The notes under the pieces are model-generated. The model was not told the DNA's origin. It saw nothing but the letters and a program-made list of their open reading frames with translations, and did no database searches. The position numbers were made by a program, and so were the translations under genes. A DNA stretch of 37,614 nucleotides from JAGLCY01 sp965369705 (GTDB lineage: Bacteria > Krumholzibacteriota > Krumholzibacteriia > LZORAL124-64-63): contig CBDURF010000007.1 in assembly GCA_965369705.1 (NCBI GenBank), positions 1 to 37,614 on the forward strand, given 5' to 3'. Below are positions 25,897 through 33,355 of the stretch, piece by piece. Numbering within the stretch: position 1 is the first letter of the stretch; the number at the start of each line of letters is the position of its first letter.

Positions 25897-26561
25897 CCTC
25901 CGCCGGCACGAGTGTTCCACGACGGGACCGGGTCGTGATCATGGCCCGGGGCCTGAGCTCCCGGATGGGAGTCCCCAAAGGCCTGCTGCGCCTGTCCTCC
26001 ACCGGACCGGTCTTCGTGCGGATCATCGCCGATCTCTATCTGACCGCCGGGTTTCCCGTGGACGTGGTGACCCGCGAGGAGACCGCCGAGGCCTACCTCC
26101 GTGAATTGCCTGCGGATGAAAACCTTCGTGTCGTTCCCGCGAAGGCGGGCGGGGATACGGCCCTGACGCTTCTGGTCGCCTGGCGGTCTTGCCTGGCCGG
26201 CGAGATTTCCTGTTCCCATTTCTGGGCCCACCCGGTTGATCTGCCGCTGGTGACCGCCGACACCGTAAGCCGACTGATGGACCACTCACAACGGGATCCC
26301 GGCCGGATCATTCGCCCGATGCTGCAGGGCACACCGGGGCATCCGGTCATCCTGCCCGGCGATGTCCTGGCGATCCTGGACCGGCAAGAACGTTGGCGCG
26401 GCGGGCCCCTGCGGGATTTCCTGTCGAACGCCGGCGGGTTGGGGCTGTCGGCCCGGCCGGTGACCGTCGAGGTGGAGGATCCCGGGATCATCAGGGATTT
26501 CGACCGGCCTGGTGATTTGTGGCCGGACCAGTCAACGGCAGAGAAAAGAGGTGCGCCATGA
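25893..26561 (+). CDS. MobA/MocA-like molybdenum cofactor nucleotidyltransferase
   Basis: This 222-residue NTP-transferase-fold protein resembles MocA/YgfJ, which joins CMP to molybdopterin for hydroxylases of the xanthine dehydrogenase family. The pyrophosphorylase signature at residues 17-29 reads MARGLSSRMGVPK; the usual LAAG has an Arg at its third position, a variant worth noting. PVDLPLVTAD is the metal-binding aspartate region, and GTPGHPVILP is the conserved cofactor-side loop. It starts at GTG 25893, overlapping yqeC by 4 bases, and its stop overlaps the xdhC ATG. Context makes a hydroxylase-dedicated MocA role more likely than a MobA (guanine dinucleotide) role. Confidence 0.85.
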   Translation: MTSAGTSVPRRDRVVIMARGLSSRMGVPKGLLRLSSTGPVFVRIIADLYLTAGFPVDVVTREETAEAYLRELPADENLRVVPAKAGGDTALTLLVAWRSCLAGEISCSHFWAHPVDLPLVTADTVSRLMDHSQRDPGRIIRPMLQGTPGHPVILPGDVLAILDRQERWRGGPLRDFLSNAGGLGLSARPVTVEVEDPGIIRDFDRPGDLWPDQSTAEKRGAP

Positions 26562-27424
26562 ATCAAGATCGCCATCTGACCGTGAACGAGGGAGATATCT
26601 ACCGGCGTTTGACGGAAATGGTGGAGCAGGGCCAGAACGGAGTGTTGGCCACCGTGATCCGGACCCGCCAGTCCACTCCCCGTCATGAGGGGAGCAAGAT
26701 GATCATCCTGCCTGACGGGTCGGTGGTTGGGAGCGTGGGTGGAGGCGCGGCCGAGGCCCGTGTCATCGAGGAGGCCCGGCAGGTTTTCCAGGATGGCCGC
26801 CCCCGCTGCCTGCCGCTGGACCTGGCGGGGGGTCTCGGTGTTTGTGGGGGCTACATGGAGATCTTTCTCGAACCGGTCACCAGGGCCGAACCCTTCATCG
26901 TCATCGGGGCGGGACACGTCGGCCGGGCCCTGGTCGAAGTGGGGCGGACCCTGCCCTTCCGCTTCATCCTGGTCGACGATCGGCCGGGCCTGTTTACCGA
27001 TCTGGCCGGTCTGTCGGGGGTCCGTCTGGTCGAAGCGTCTCCCGCCGATCTTTTCGCGTCCCTCGAAGTTCCGCGGCGCGGAGCCCTGTTGATCGCCAGC
27101 CGCAATCATGAACTGGACGGGGACTACCTGGAGGCGGTCCTGGCGGCCGAGCGTGAGGCAGGTCGTGAATTCGTCTTCCTGGGGGCTTTGGCCAGCCGAA
27201 CCAAGGCCGCCATGCTGCGAAAGCGTTTCGCCGGTGAGGACTGGTGCCGCGAGCGGATCGCCCGGATGCAGTATCCCGTCGGGTTGGATATCGGCGCGGA
27301 AACACCGGCGGAAATTGCCCTGAGCGTGCTGGCGGAAGCGCTGGCCGTCACGCGGGAAGTACCTCCGCTTCTGGATGAGGACGGTCGGCCCCTGGGCGTG
27401 CGCCTGCACCGGAGGCGCGCATGA
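26558..27424 (+). CDS. XdhC/CoxI family molybdenum hydroxylase maturation protein
   Basis: A 288-residue chaperone of the XdhC/CoxI family, which in known cases holds the molybdenum cofactor, helps install its terminal sulfur and inserts it into the hydroxylase. The N-terminal domain has TVIRTRQSTPRHEGSKMII and the glycine box VGSVGGGAAEARV; GVCGGYMEIFLEP carries the family Cys (C96). The Rossmann-like C-terminal domain has VIGAGHVGRAL (115-125) and FLGALASRTKA. I chose ATG 26558 with AGAGG seven bases upstream, since the frame upstream overlaps the mocA-like gene. In selenium-dependent systems this protein is expected to work with YqeB and YqeC, which flank it. Confidence 0.93.
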   Translation: MNQDRHLTVNEGDIYRRLTEMVEQGQNGVLATVIRTRQSTPRHEGSKMIILPDGSVVGSVGGGAAEARVIEEARQVFQDGRPRCLPLDLAGGLGVCGGYMEIFLEPVTRAEPFIVIGAGHVGRALVEVGRTLPFRFILVDDRPGLFTDLAGLSGVRLVEASPADLFASLEVPRRGALLIASRNHELDGDYLEAVLAAEREAGREFVFLGALASRTKAAMLRKRFAGEDWCRERIARMQYPVGLDIGAETPAEIALSVLAEALAVTREVPPLLDEDGRPLGVRLHRRRA

Positions 27425-28221
27425 ATCCGAGAGGGAACATCTGGATCCAGGGGGCGGGCGAACTGGCTTCGGGGGTGGCCGTGCGTCTGGTCCGGAGTGG
27501 GTACAGGGTCGTGCTGGCTGAGACCGAAAGACCCCTGGCCGTCCGGCGGCTGGTTTCCTTCAGCGAGGCGGTCTACGCGGGCCGGGCCCTGGTCGAGGAT
27601 GTTCCCGGCGACCTGGTCGAATCTTCCGCCGTCACTTTTCGGGCCGGGAGGGTCGTGGTGGTCGTGGACCCCGGTGGTTCCCTCCTTTCCGGCCTGGGGG
27701 CCGGGGCGGTGGTGGACGCCCGCATGACGAAGAATCAACCTGAGCCTCTGCCCGCCGGGGAGGCTCCCTTGATCGGTTTGGGGCCCGGATTCACCTGCGG
27801 CCGGGATGCCGATCTCATCATCGAGACCCACCGGGGGGCGCGCCTCGGATCGGTCATCGCCACCGGGACCGCGGCGCCGAATACCGGAGTGCCCGGCCTG
27901 GTGGGCGGTCAGACCGGCCTACGTGTGCTCAGGGCTCCGGCCGCGGGTCATCTTAACCCCCTATTTGAAATCGGTGATCTCGTTCAGGAGGGGATGATCC
28001 TAGGCCACGTGAGCGGATTGCCGGTGGTCAGCGGGTTGACGGGGATGATCCGGGGGCTGGTCCATCCTGAGGCGGAACTTTTACCGGGCACCAAGGTAGG
28101 AGATGTTGATCCCCGTGGTCGGGAAATCGATCCGGCTCTGGTGAGCGACAAGGCCCTGGCCGTGGGTGGGGGGTTGCTGGAGGCTCTGCTCAGGCTGAAT
28201 GTCTTGCCTGTCAGGGAGTAA
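27421..28221 (+). CDS. yqeB: Selenium-dependent molybdenum hydroxylase system protein YqeB (EF2563 family)
   Basis: The 266-residue product matches the YqeB family, one of the best genomic markers of labile-selenium molybdenum hydroxylases. It opens with a Rossmann-like QGAGELASGVAVRL, then ETERPLAVRRLVSFSEAVY (34-52, strongly family-like), a GLGPGFTCGRD loop and IIETHRG. The C-terminal third resembles a biotinyl/lipoyl-type hammerhead (HLNPLFEIGDLVQEGMILG). C126 in the GPGFTCG loop appears to be the only cysteine. A role in delivering or inserting selenium is inferred from genome association, not demonstrated. It overlaps xdhC by 4 bases and ends the operon. A weak terminator-like hairpin lies about 75 bases downstream. 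Confidence 0.9.
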   Translation: MNPRGNIWIQGAGELASGVAVRLVRSGYRVVLAETERPLAVRRLVSFSEAVYAGRALVEDVPGDLVESSAVTFRAGRVVVVVDPGGSLLSGLGAGAVVDARMTKNQPEPLPAGEAPLIGLGPGFTCGRDADLIIETHRGARLGSVIATGTAAPNTGVPGLVGGQTGLRVLRAPAAGHLNPLFEIGDLVQEGMILGHVSGLPVVSGLTGMIRGLVHPEAELLPGTKVGDVDPRGREIDPALVSDKALAVGGGLLEALLRLNVLPVRE

Positions 28222-28256
28222 CGGTTTCCGGCGTTCCCAAGAGCCTGGGATGGGAA

Positions 28257-28283
28257 TTGACAGAATGAGGGACCGTCTATTAA
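28257..28283 (+). promoter_or_regulatory. Sigma70-type promoter for the TPR protein gene
   Basis: A perfect -35 TTGACA (28257-28262) and TATTAA (28278-28283) are spaced 15 bases, slightly short. The start would be near 28290, with a leader of about 78 bases to the GTG at 28368. It lies just past the yqeB stop and supports separate transcription of the TPR gene. Confidence 0.5.
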
Positions 28284-28293
28284 CTTGAGGCAG

Positions 28294-28319
28294 GTCCCGG
28301 TAATGGTCTGGGGCTTTTT
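28294..28319 (+). terminator. Weak hairpin plus T-run after yqeB
   Basis: GTCCC (28294-28298) and GGGGC (28310-28314) can pair over five positions with one G-U, with TTTTT directly after. The stem is short. It could end yqeB transcripts, and because it lies just downstream of the predicted TPR promoter start it could also attenuate that transcript. Confidence 0.35.
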
Positions 28320-28367
28320 GTTGGTCCCCTCTCCACTACCCGTGTATACATATCGGAGGTTTCACCC

Positions 28368-29546
28368 GTGCGCCCCACGAGGAATTCCAGTTCCATTCGC
28401 CATGCCCTGGGCGTGGCCATAGTCCTGATCGGAATCATCACCGCTTCGGTTGCCGTGGCCGAGTGCCAGCAGGGCCAGATGCAGGAAGCCGAACGCGCCT
28501 ATCAGTCCGCCAAGGGATTCCTTGTCAAAAAGGAGTGGGACCCGGCTATCGCCGAGATGCAGTCCGCCCTCCAGATCTGCCCTGAACACATTGAGGCCAC
28601 CCGGGGCATCGGCACAGCCATGATGGGCAAAGGGCAGTTTGCCGAAGCCATCCCCTATTTCCAGCGTGTCATCGAACTGAGGGGTGAAAATGTCGAAGCC
28701 GGGGATCATGCCAACCTGGGCAAGACCTACGCCAAGCTGAAGCAGTTCAAGGAAGCTCGCGCTGAGTACATGAAGGCCGAAAAGATCGCGCCGGATGATT
28801 GCGGGGTCCTTTACAATCTTGGCGTTCTGCACAACGCCACGAAGTCCTTTACCCAGTCCGTTGAGATCCTGGAGCATGCCTTGGAAACCTGCCCCCAGAT
28901 CAGCGAACATGTGCTCAAGCAGCTGACCAAATCGGCGAAGGAGGCGGCCGCCCAGCAGAAGGCCGCCGGCAACAACGACCGTGCCGCGTACTACACGGAT
29001 CTGGTCCAGAAGTACGGAGGGCAGGCCGGTGGGTCCACCACCTATGCCCTGGCCACGCAGAAGATGAAGCAGAAGGATTATCAGGGTGCCGTGACCCTGC
29101 TGAACCAGATGCTGGCCCAGGAACCCAACGATACAAAAAGCCTGCTGACCCTGGCCCGGGCCCAGGACCAGTTGAAGAACCGGTCCGCGAGCATCGCGGC
29201 CTACCAGAAATACCTGGCCCTCAATCCCAATGACGAAAACACCACCGCGGCCATGTTGCAGGTGATGGTCGAGAACGAGCAGTGTTCGCTCGCCAAGTCG
29301 GAAGCAGCAAGTGCGGCGCGTAGATTCGAGGCCAAGGGGCGGGAGGCGTTGGCCCCTATCATGTATTCCTGGGGCCTGGCGTTGGAATGCACGGGGGAAT
29401 ACGATACCGCCCGTGACAAGTTCCAGCGGTGCGCCAGCAGCGGCCACGCCCGCTACGCCTCCTACGGGGCCCGGCAGGTGGAGCGCATGGAGGGCCTGAA
29501 AGCCCGTGAAGAAGCCGAAAGGAAAAAAGCAGCCCAGGGTGGATGA
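28368..29546 (+). CDS. Exported tetratricopeptide repeat protein
   Basis: A 392-residue protein starting at GTG 28368 (CGGAGG ten bases upstream). A signal peptide covers about residues 1-32, with the cut after SVAVA. The mature part is built from TPR-like helix pairs: around 38-72 (AYQSAKGFLVKKEWDPAIAE), 76-108, 111-143 and 146-176, then an Ala/Gln-rich spacer, and a second set from about 222 to 290 (ALATQKMKQKDYQGAVTLLN). The tail is a charged Lys/Glu/Arg helix. TPR proteins of this kind act as periplasmic or outer-membrane scaffolds; the partner is unknown. It has its own predicted promoter and a strong terminator, so it is probably a single-gene unit. Confidence 0.85.
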   Translation: MRPTRNSSSIRHALGVAIVLIGIITASVAVAECQQGQMQEAERAYQSAKGFLVKKEWDPAIAEMQSALQICPEHIEATRGIGTAMMGKGQFAEAIPYFQRVIELRGENVEAGDHANLGKTYAKLKQFKEARAEYMKAEKIAPDDCGVLYNLGVLHNATKSFTQSVEILEHALETCPQISEHVLKQLTKSAKEAAAQQKAAGNNDRAAYYTDLVQKYGGQAGGSTTYALATQKMKQKDYQGAVTLLNQMLAQEPNDTKSLLTLARAQDQLKNRSASIAAYQKYLALNPNDENTTAAMLQVMVENEQCSLAKSEAASAARRFEAKGREALAPIMYSWGLALECTGEYDTARDKFQRCASSGHARYASYGARQVERMEGLKAREEAERKKAAQGG

Positions 29547-29584
29547 CGGGGGTGGATGATCCCCATTCCTTGTGCGATATTGGT

Positions 29585-29620
29585 CCCGCGGATCGGTTGA
29601 AGGATCCGCGGGATTTTTTT
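29585..29620 (+). terminator. Strong intrinsic terminator after the TPR gene
   Basis: CCCGCGGATC (29585-29594) and GATCCGCGGG (29603-29612) form a perfect 10-bp stem with an 8-base loop, followed by A and seven T. It lies 38 bases after the TPR stop and 33 before the dapL start, so dapL must have its own promoter or depend on read-through. Confidence 0.92.
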
Positions 29621-29652
29621 CTCTTTTCATCTTTGAACGGGAGTCCGAGTCC

Positions 29653-30807
29653 GTGGGTCGTCTCGACAAGTTGCCGCCATACCTGTTTTCGGCCATCGAC
29701 GCCGCCAAGGAAAAGGCCCGCGCGGCGGGGGTTTCCGTTATTGATCTGGGCGTTGGCGATCCCGACCGCCCCACGCCCCGCGCTCTGGTGGAGGTCATGG
29801 CCCGGGCCGTCGCCGATCCGGCTTTTCACAGTTACCCGGCCCAGAGAGGGGATGCCGGGCTGAGACAGGCCATCGCCCTCTGGCTGGCCAAGCGGCACGG
29901 GGTCCAGGTCGATCCGGTCCGGCAGGTTCTGGTGCTGGTCGGCAGCAAGGAAGGGCTCGGGCACCTGCCTTTGACCTGCGTGGAGGAAGGGGACAACGTC
30001 CTGGTTCCGGATCTGGGTTACCCCGTCTACGGCCAGGCGACCATCCTGGCCGGCGGCGAACCAAGGACCTTCAGCCTGAGATCGGAAATGGGGTTTCTGC
30101 CCGACCTTGATGAATTGGCCCGCCTCATGGACAACCGGACACGGTTGTTGTTTCTCAACTACCCCAACAATCCCACCGGCGCGGTGGCCGGGCCGGCCTT
30201 CTGGCAGAAGCTTGTGGAGCTTTGTAAGGAACGTAACGTAACCCTGGTCAACGACGCAGCTTACCTGGAGGTCACCCTTGACGGCAGCCGGCAGGCCAGC
30301 CTGCTGCGGACCGCGGATCCCGCGGCGGACCGGGTGATCGAACTGCACAGCCTGTCCAAGATGTTCAACATGACCGGCTGGCGCATCGCCTTCGCCGCCG
30401 GACATCCGGAAGTGATCGGGGATCTGGCCCGGGTCAAGGAAAGCATCGACAGCGGCGTTTTCACGGCCATCCAGGCCACCGCCGCCCACGCCCTGGGGGA
30501 ATCGTTTGCTGCCCTGCTGGAAGGGGTCATGGCCGCCTATCCGGAGCGGCGCCGGATCATGGTCGACGGCCTGACCAAGGCGGGGTTCGAGGTTTTCGAC
30601 GCCGCGGCGACATTCTACATCTGGTGTCGGGTGCCCGGGAATGAATCATCGGTGGGTTTCTGCGGCCGGGCCCTGGAGGAGGTCGGAGTGGTGGTCACGC
30701 CTGGACCGGGGTTCGGCCCCGGGGGCGAGGGTTGGTTCCGGATCAGTCTGACCGCCAGCGATGAGGATGTGGCCGAAGGCGCCCGCCGGATCGGAGCCTG
30801 GCGATGA
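29653..30807 (+). CDS. dapL: LL-diaminopimelate aminotransferase (DapL-like)
   Basis: A 384-residue fold-type I PLP aminotransferase. DapL converts tetrahydrodipicolinate directly to LL-diaminopimelate, bypassing the succinylase or acetylase steps toward lysine and peptidoglycan. The N-terminus RLDKLPPYLFSAIDAAKEKA and IDLGVGDPDRPTP are strongly DapL-like; GSKEGLGHLPL (97-107) and GYPVYG follow; YPNNPTGA (170-177) and HSLSKMFNMTGWR with PLP lysine K236 are the cofactor-site motifs. I chose GTG 29653, with GGGAG nine bases upstream, because an earlier start would span the terminator. Related aminotransferases of the aspartate family are the main alternative. It overlaps folB by 4 bases. Confidence 0.85.
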   Translation: MGRLDKLPPYLFSAIDAAKEKARAAGVSVIDLGVGDPDRPTPRALVEVMARAVADPAFHSYPAQRGDAGLRQAIALWLAKRHGVQVDPVRQVLVLVGSKEGLGHLPLTCVEEGDNVLVPDLGYPVYGQATILAGGEPRTFSLRSEMGFLPDLDELARLMDNRTRLLFLNYPNNPTGAVAGPAFWQKLVELCKERNVTLVNDAAYLEVTLDGSRQASLLRTADPAADRVIELHSLSKMFNMTGWRIAFAAGHPEVIGDLARVKESIDSGVFTAIQATAAHALGESFAALLEGVMAAYPERRRIMVDGLTKAGFEVFDAAATFYIWCRVPGNESSVGFCGRALEEVGVVVTPGPGFGPGGEGWFRISLTASDEDVAEGARRIGAWR

Positions 30808-31196
30808 TGGATAAGGTCAGCCTGCACGGCATCGATGTCTACGCTCATCACGGGGTCCACCCCGCCGAGCGGGAATTGGGGCAGCGCTTCGTCATCGACG
30901 TGGACCTGTGGACGGATTGCGCCCCGGCCGCGGCCTCCGATTCCCTGAATCAGGCGCTTGACTACACCGCCGTGCACGCCTGCATCAATGAAACCACCGC
31001 GGGCACTTCGTTCCAACTGATCGAAGCCTTGGCCGGCCACCTCTGCCGCGCCCTGCTGGAAAGTTTTCCGGTGGGCAAGGTGCGGGTCACGGTGCAGAAA
31101 CCCAATCCACCCATTCCGAACTTTCTCGGGCGCGCGGCCGTGACCTTTGTCCGGGAACGGTCATGGCTTGATACCGAGCCAAGGGATCGAACGTGA
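30804..31196 (+). CDS. folB: Dihydroneopterin aldolase
   Basis: FolB (130 residues) cleaves 7,8-dihydroneopterin to 6-hydroxymethyl-dihydropterin and glycolaldehyde in folate synthesis. It has the family's IDVYAHHGVHPAERELGQRF start with the conserved Tyr and Glu, the VIDVDLWTD strand, the DYTAVHACI helix with Tyr, and VRVTVQKPNPPIP with the catalytic Lys. Two ATG codons in tandem open the frame at 30804. It is coupled to dapL by a 4-base overlap and to folK by GTGA at its stop, so the two folate steps are made together. Confidence 0.95.
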   Translation: MMDKVSLHGIDVYAHHGVHPAERELGQRFVIDVDLWTDCAPAAASDSLNQALDYTAVHACINETTAGTSFQLIEALAGHLCRALLESFPVGKVRVTVQKPNPPIPNFLGRAAVTFVRERSWLDTEPRDRT

Positions 31197-31795
31197 CGCC
31201 GCCCGCATCTGGAATCATCGCTCAGCGGCCCGAGGTCGTCTATCTGGGGCTGGGGACGAACCTGGGAGATCGGGTCGGCCACCTCAAGCAGGCCCTGTTC
31301 GCCCTGGCCACCCACCCGGAAATCGAAGTCTCCGCCGTCAGCCGGGTTTATGAAACGGAATATGTGGGGCCTGGCCACCAGGATCCCTACCTCAACGCCT
31401 GCGTCGAACTGCGGACGCGCCTGGAGCCGCGCGTGCTCCTGGCCGTTCTCAAGGGAACCGAACAGAGGCAGGGCAGGCAGTCGGGAGGTCACATGCAGCC
31501 CCGGCCCATCGATTTGGATATCCTGATGTTCGGCAAGCGGGTGATGGCCCGACCGGGTTTGACGCTGCCGCATCGTCAGATGCGCGAAAGGGCTTTCGTG
31601 CTGGAGCCCCTGACCGAATTGGCACCCCACGAAAAATTTCCGGATTCGGGGGAGACAATCGCTTCCGCCTGTGCGAAAATAAGGCGTAAATCGGGGCCAT
31701 GGATCAAGGCCCGGATGGATGTCGATTTAGGCAATGCTTTGCCGGACAACAACAAGGAGGGTTGGCGTGCTGCCTTGGCGGTACATTGTCGTTGA
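31193..31795 (+). CDS. folK: 2-amino-4-hydroxy-6-hydroxymethyldihydropteridine pyrophosphokinase
   Basis: FolK (200 residues) transfers pyrophosphate from ATP to the pterin made by FolB. Visible are LGLGTNLGDR near the start, the VYETEYVGPGHQDPYLNACV loop region, and RPIDLDILMFG, which carries the magnesium-binding aspartates. LPHRQMRERAFVLEPL is the conserved C-terminal strand. The start is GTG 31193, inside the folB stop (GTGA). The C-terminal end is about 25 residues longer than many relatives and overlaps the deoxynucleoside kinase gene by 29 bases. Confidence 0.95.
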   Translation: MTPPASGIIAQRPEVVYLGLGTNLGDRVGHLKQALFALATHPEIEVSAVSRVYETEYVGPGHQDPYLNACVELRTRLEPRVLLAVLKGTEQRQGRQSGGHMQPRPIDLDILMFGKRVMARPGLTLPHRQMRERAFVLEPLTELAPHEKFPDSGETIASACAKIRRKSGPWIKARMDVDLGNALPDNNKEGWRAALAVHCR

Positions 31796-32411
31796 AGGAG
31801 TCATTGGCGTCGGCAAGACCAGCCTGACCAAGCTGCTGGCCACACGGACCGGCGGCCGACTCAATCTGGAAGTGGTTGAGGAAAATCCCTTCCTGTCCCA
31901 GTTCTACCAGGACCGGTCGGCCTACGCCTTCCAGACCCAGATCTTTTTCCTGCTCAGCCGTTATCGCCAGCAGCAGAACCTGTACCAGCACGACCTGTTC
32001 AGCTCCACCCTCATTTCCGATTACCTGTTCGCCAAGGACCGGATTTTCGCCAACCTGAATTTGAGCGATGACGAACTGGGTCTCTACAACCAACTGGCCA
32101 CAATTCTGGAGCAGCGGGTCCTGAAGCCCGATCTGGTCATCTATCTCCAGGCCCGGACCTCGGTTCTTCTCCAACGGGTTCGCTGGCGCGGTCGCGCCTT
32201 CGAACAGGACATGGACGAGGGTTATCTCAATGCGCTCAATGCCGCCTATAGTTATTTTTTCCATCACTACAAGGATTCACCCCTGCTGGTGGTCAACACC
32301 GACAATCTGGATTTCGTCAACGTACCCGGTGATTTCGATCTTCTGTTCGATCAGATCGGGGAAAAATTCAACGGCACCCGGTATTTCGCTCCCGATTCAA
32401 GTCCTGAGTGA
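31767..32411 (+). CDS. Deoxynucleoside kinase (dNK/dGK family)
   Basis: This 214-residue kinase of the deoxyadenosine/deoxyguanosine kinase family phosphorylates deoxynucleosides for salvage. The P-loop is VEGVIGVGKTSL (8-19); EVVEENPFLSQFYQD is the substrate Glu region; the DLFSSTLISDYLFAKDRIFA helix holds the family's DR-type motif; and the lid is QRVRWRGRAFEQDM with its arginines. I chose GTG 31767 because AAGGAGG lies six bases upstream, although the frame is open to 31734. Sitting between folK and panB is an arrangement found in several deep-branching Gram-negative phyla. Substrate preference cannot be read from sequence. Confidence 0.9.
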   Translation: MLPWRYIVVEGVIGVGKTSLTKLLATRTGGRLNLEVVEENPFLSQFYQDRSAYAFQTQIFFLLSRYRQQQNLYQHDLFSSTLISDYLFAKDRIFANLNLSDDELGLYNQLATILEQRVLKPDLVIYLQARTSVLLQRVRWRGRAFEQDMDEGYLNALNAAYSYFFHHYKDSPLLVVNTDNLDFVNVPGDFDLLFDQIGEKFNGTRYFAPDSSPE

Positions 32412-32450
32412 TCCGGAGTGATAACGGGACCGGCCACGAAAGGCATCACC

Positions 32451-33350
32451 ATGGAGAGGAAGGGCAAGACCCTGACCATGAGCGTTTTTTCCCGGCGGAA
32501 GAGGCAGGGAAAGAAAATCGTGCTCCTGACGGCCTACGATCTGACCAGCGCCCTGATCGCTTCCGCCGGCGGCGTGGACGCCATTCTGGTCGGGGACTCC
32601 CTCGGCATGGTGGTGCTGGGTTACGAAAACACCCTGCCGGTGACCGTCGACGACATGGTCCATCATTGCCGGGCCGTCTGCCGGGCCGAACCGCGTGTGC
32701 CGGTCATCGCGGACATGCCCTACGGCAGCTTCCACGTCTCGCCGGCAGAGACGGTGAAGCACGCACTGCGCCTGGTGAAGGAAGCGGGGGCCAGCGCCGT
32801 CAAGGTCGAAGGCGGCCGCTGCCGGGGCGAAGCCATCAAGGCCCTGCTGGACGCCGAGATTCCCGTGATGGGGCATCTTGGTCTTACGCCGCAGTCGGTG
32901 AACCGGTTCGGAGGCTACAGGGTCCAGGGCCGGGGTGAAGAAGCCGCGGCTGCCCTCCTGGACGAGGCCATGTTCCTGGAGGAAGCCGGCTGTTTCGCCG
33001 TGGTGCTTGAATGTGTTCCCGCCGTGGTGGCGGAACGCATCTCTTCCCGGTTGAGCATGCCGACCATCGGGATCGGGGCTGGACCCGGCTGCGACGGACA
33101 GGTTCTCGTAATCCACGACATGCTGGGACTGTTCACCGGCCTCAAACCCAAATTCGTGAAACGCTACGCGGAACTGGGAACCTCCGCCGTGCAGGCTGTG
33201 GAACGCTATACCGCCGAGGTCAGGGAGGGAACGTTTCCCACCTCCGAACATGAATACGGTGAGGAACCCTCCGGACGGCGGGACGGGACGGGAGCTAATG
33301 TGAGCGGCCAGTCCGGCTACCTGGGTTCCATCAAGGCGGGTGAGGACTGA
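32451..33350 (+). CDS. panB: 3-methyl-2-oxobutanoate hydroxymethyltransferase
   Basis: PanB makes ketopantoate from alpha-ketoisovalerate and 5,10-methylene-tetrahydrofolate, the first committed step to pantothenate. From ATG 32451 (GAAAGG about seven bases upstream) it has 299 residues. Typical elements are LTAYDLTSALIASAGGVDAI, VGDSLGMVVLGYENTLPVT (metal-binding Asp), IADMPYGSF, GHLGLTPQSV, VLECVPAVVAERIS with the catalytic Glu, and GIGAGPGCDGQVLVIHDMLG. A GTG at 32418 in frame is possible. The last 30 residues are a Gly/Ser-rich tail beyond the usual end. It needs the folate cofactor made by the upstream folB and folK products and lies 6 bases from panC. Confidence 0.96.
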   Translation: MERKGKTLTMSVFSRRKRQGKKIVLLTAYDLTSALIASAGGVDAILVGDSLGMVVLGYENTLPVTVDDMVHHCRAVCRAEPRVPVIADMPYGSFHVSPAETVKHALRLVKEAGASAVKVEGGRCRGEAIKALLDAEIPVMGHLGLTPQSVNRFGGYRVQGRGEEAAAALLDEAMFLEEAGCFAVVLECVPAVVAERISSRLSMPTIGIGAGPGCDGQVLVIHDMLGLFTGLKPKFVKRYAELGTSAVQAVERYTAEVREGTFPTSEHEYGEEPSGRRDGTGANVSGQSGYLGSIKAGED

Positions 33351-33355
33351 TCCCC

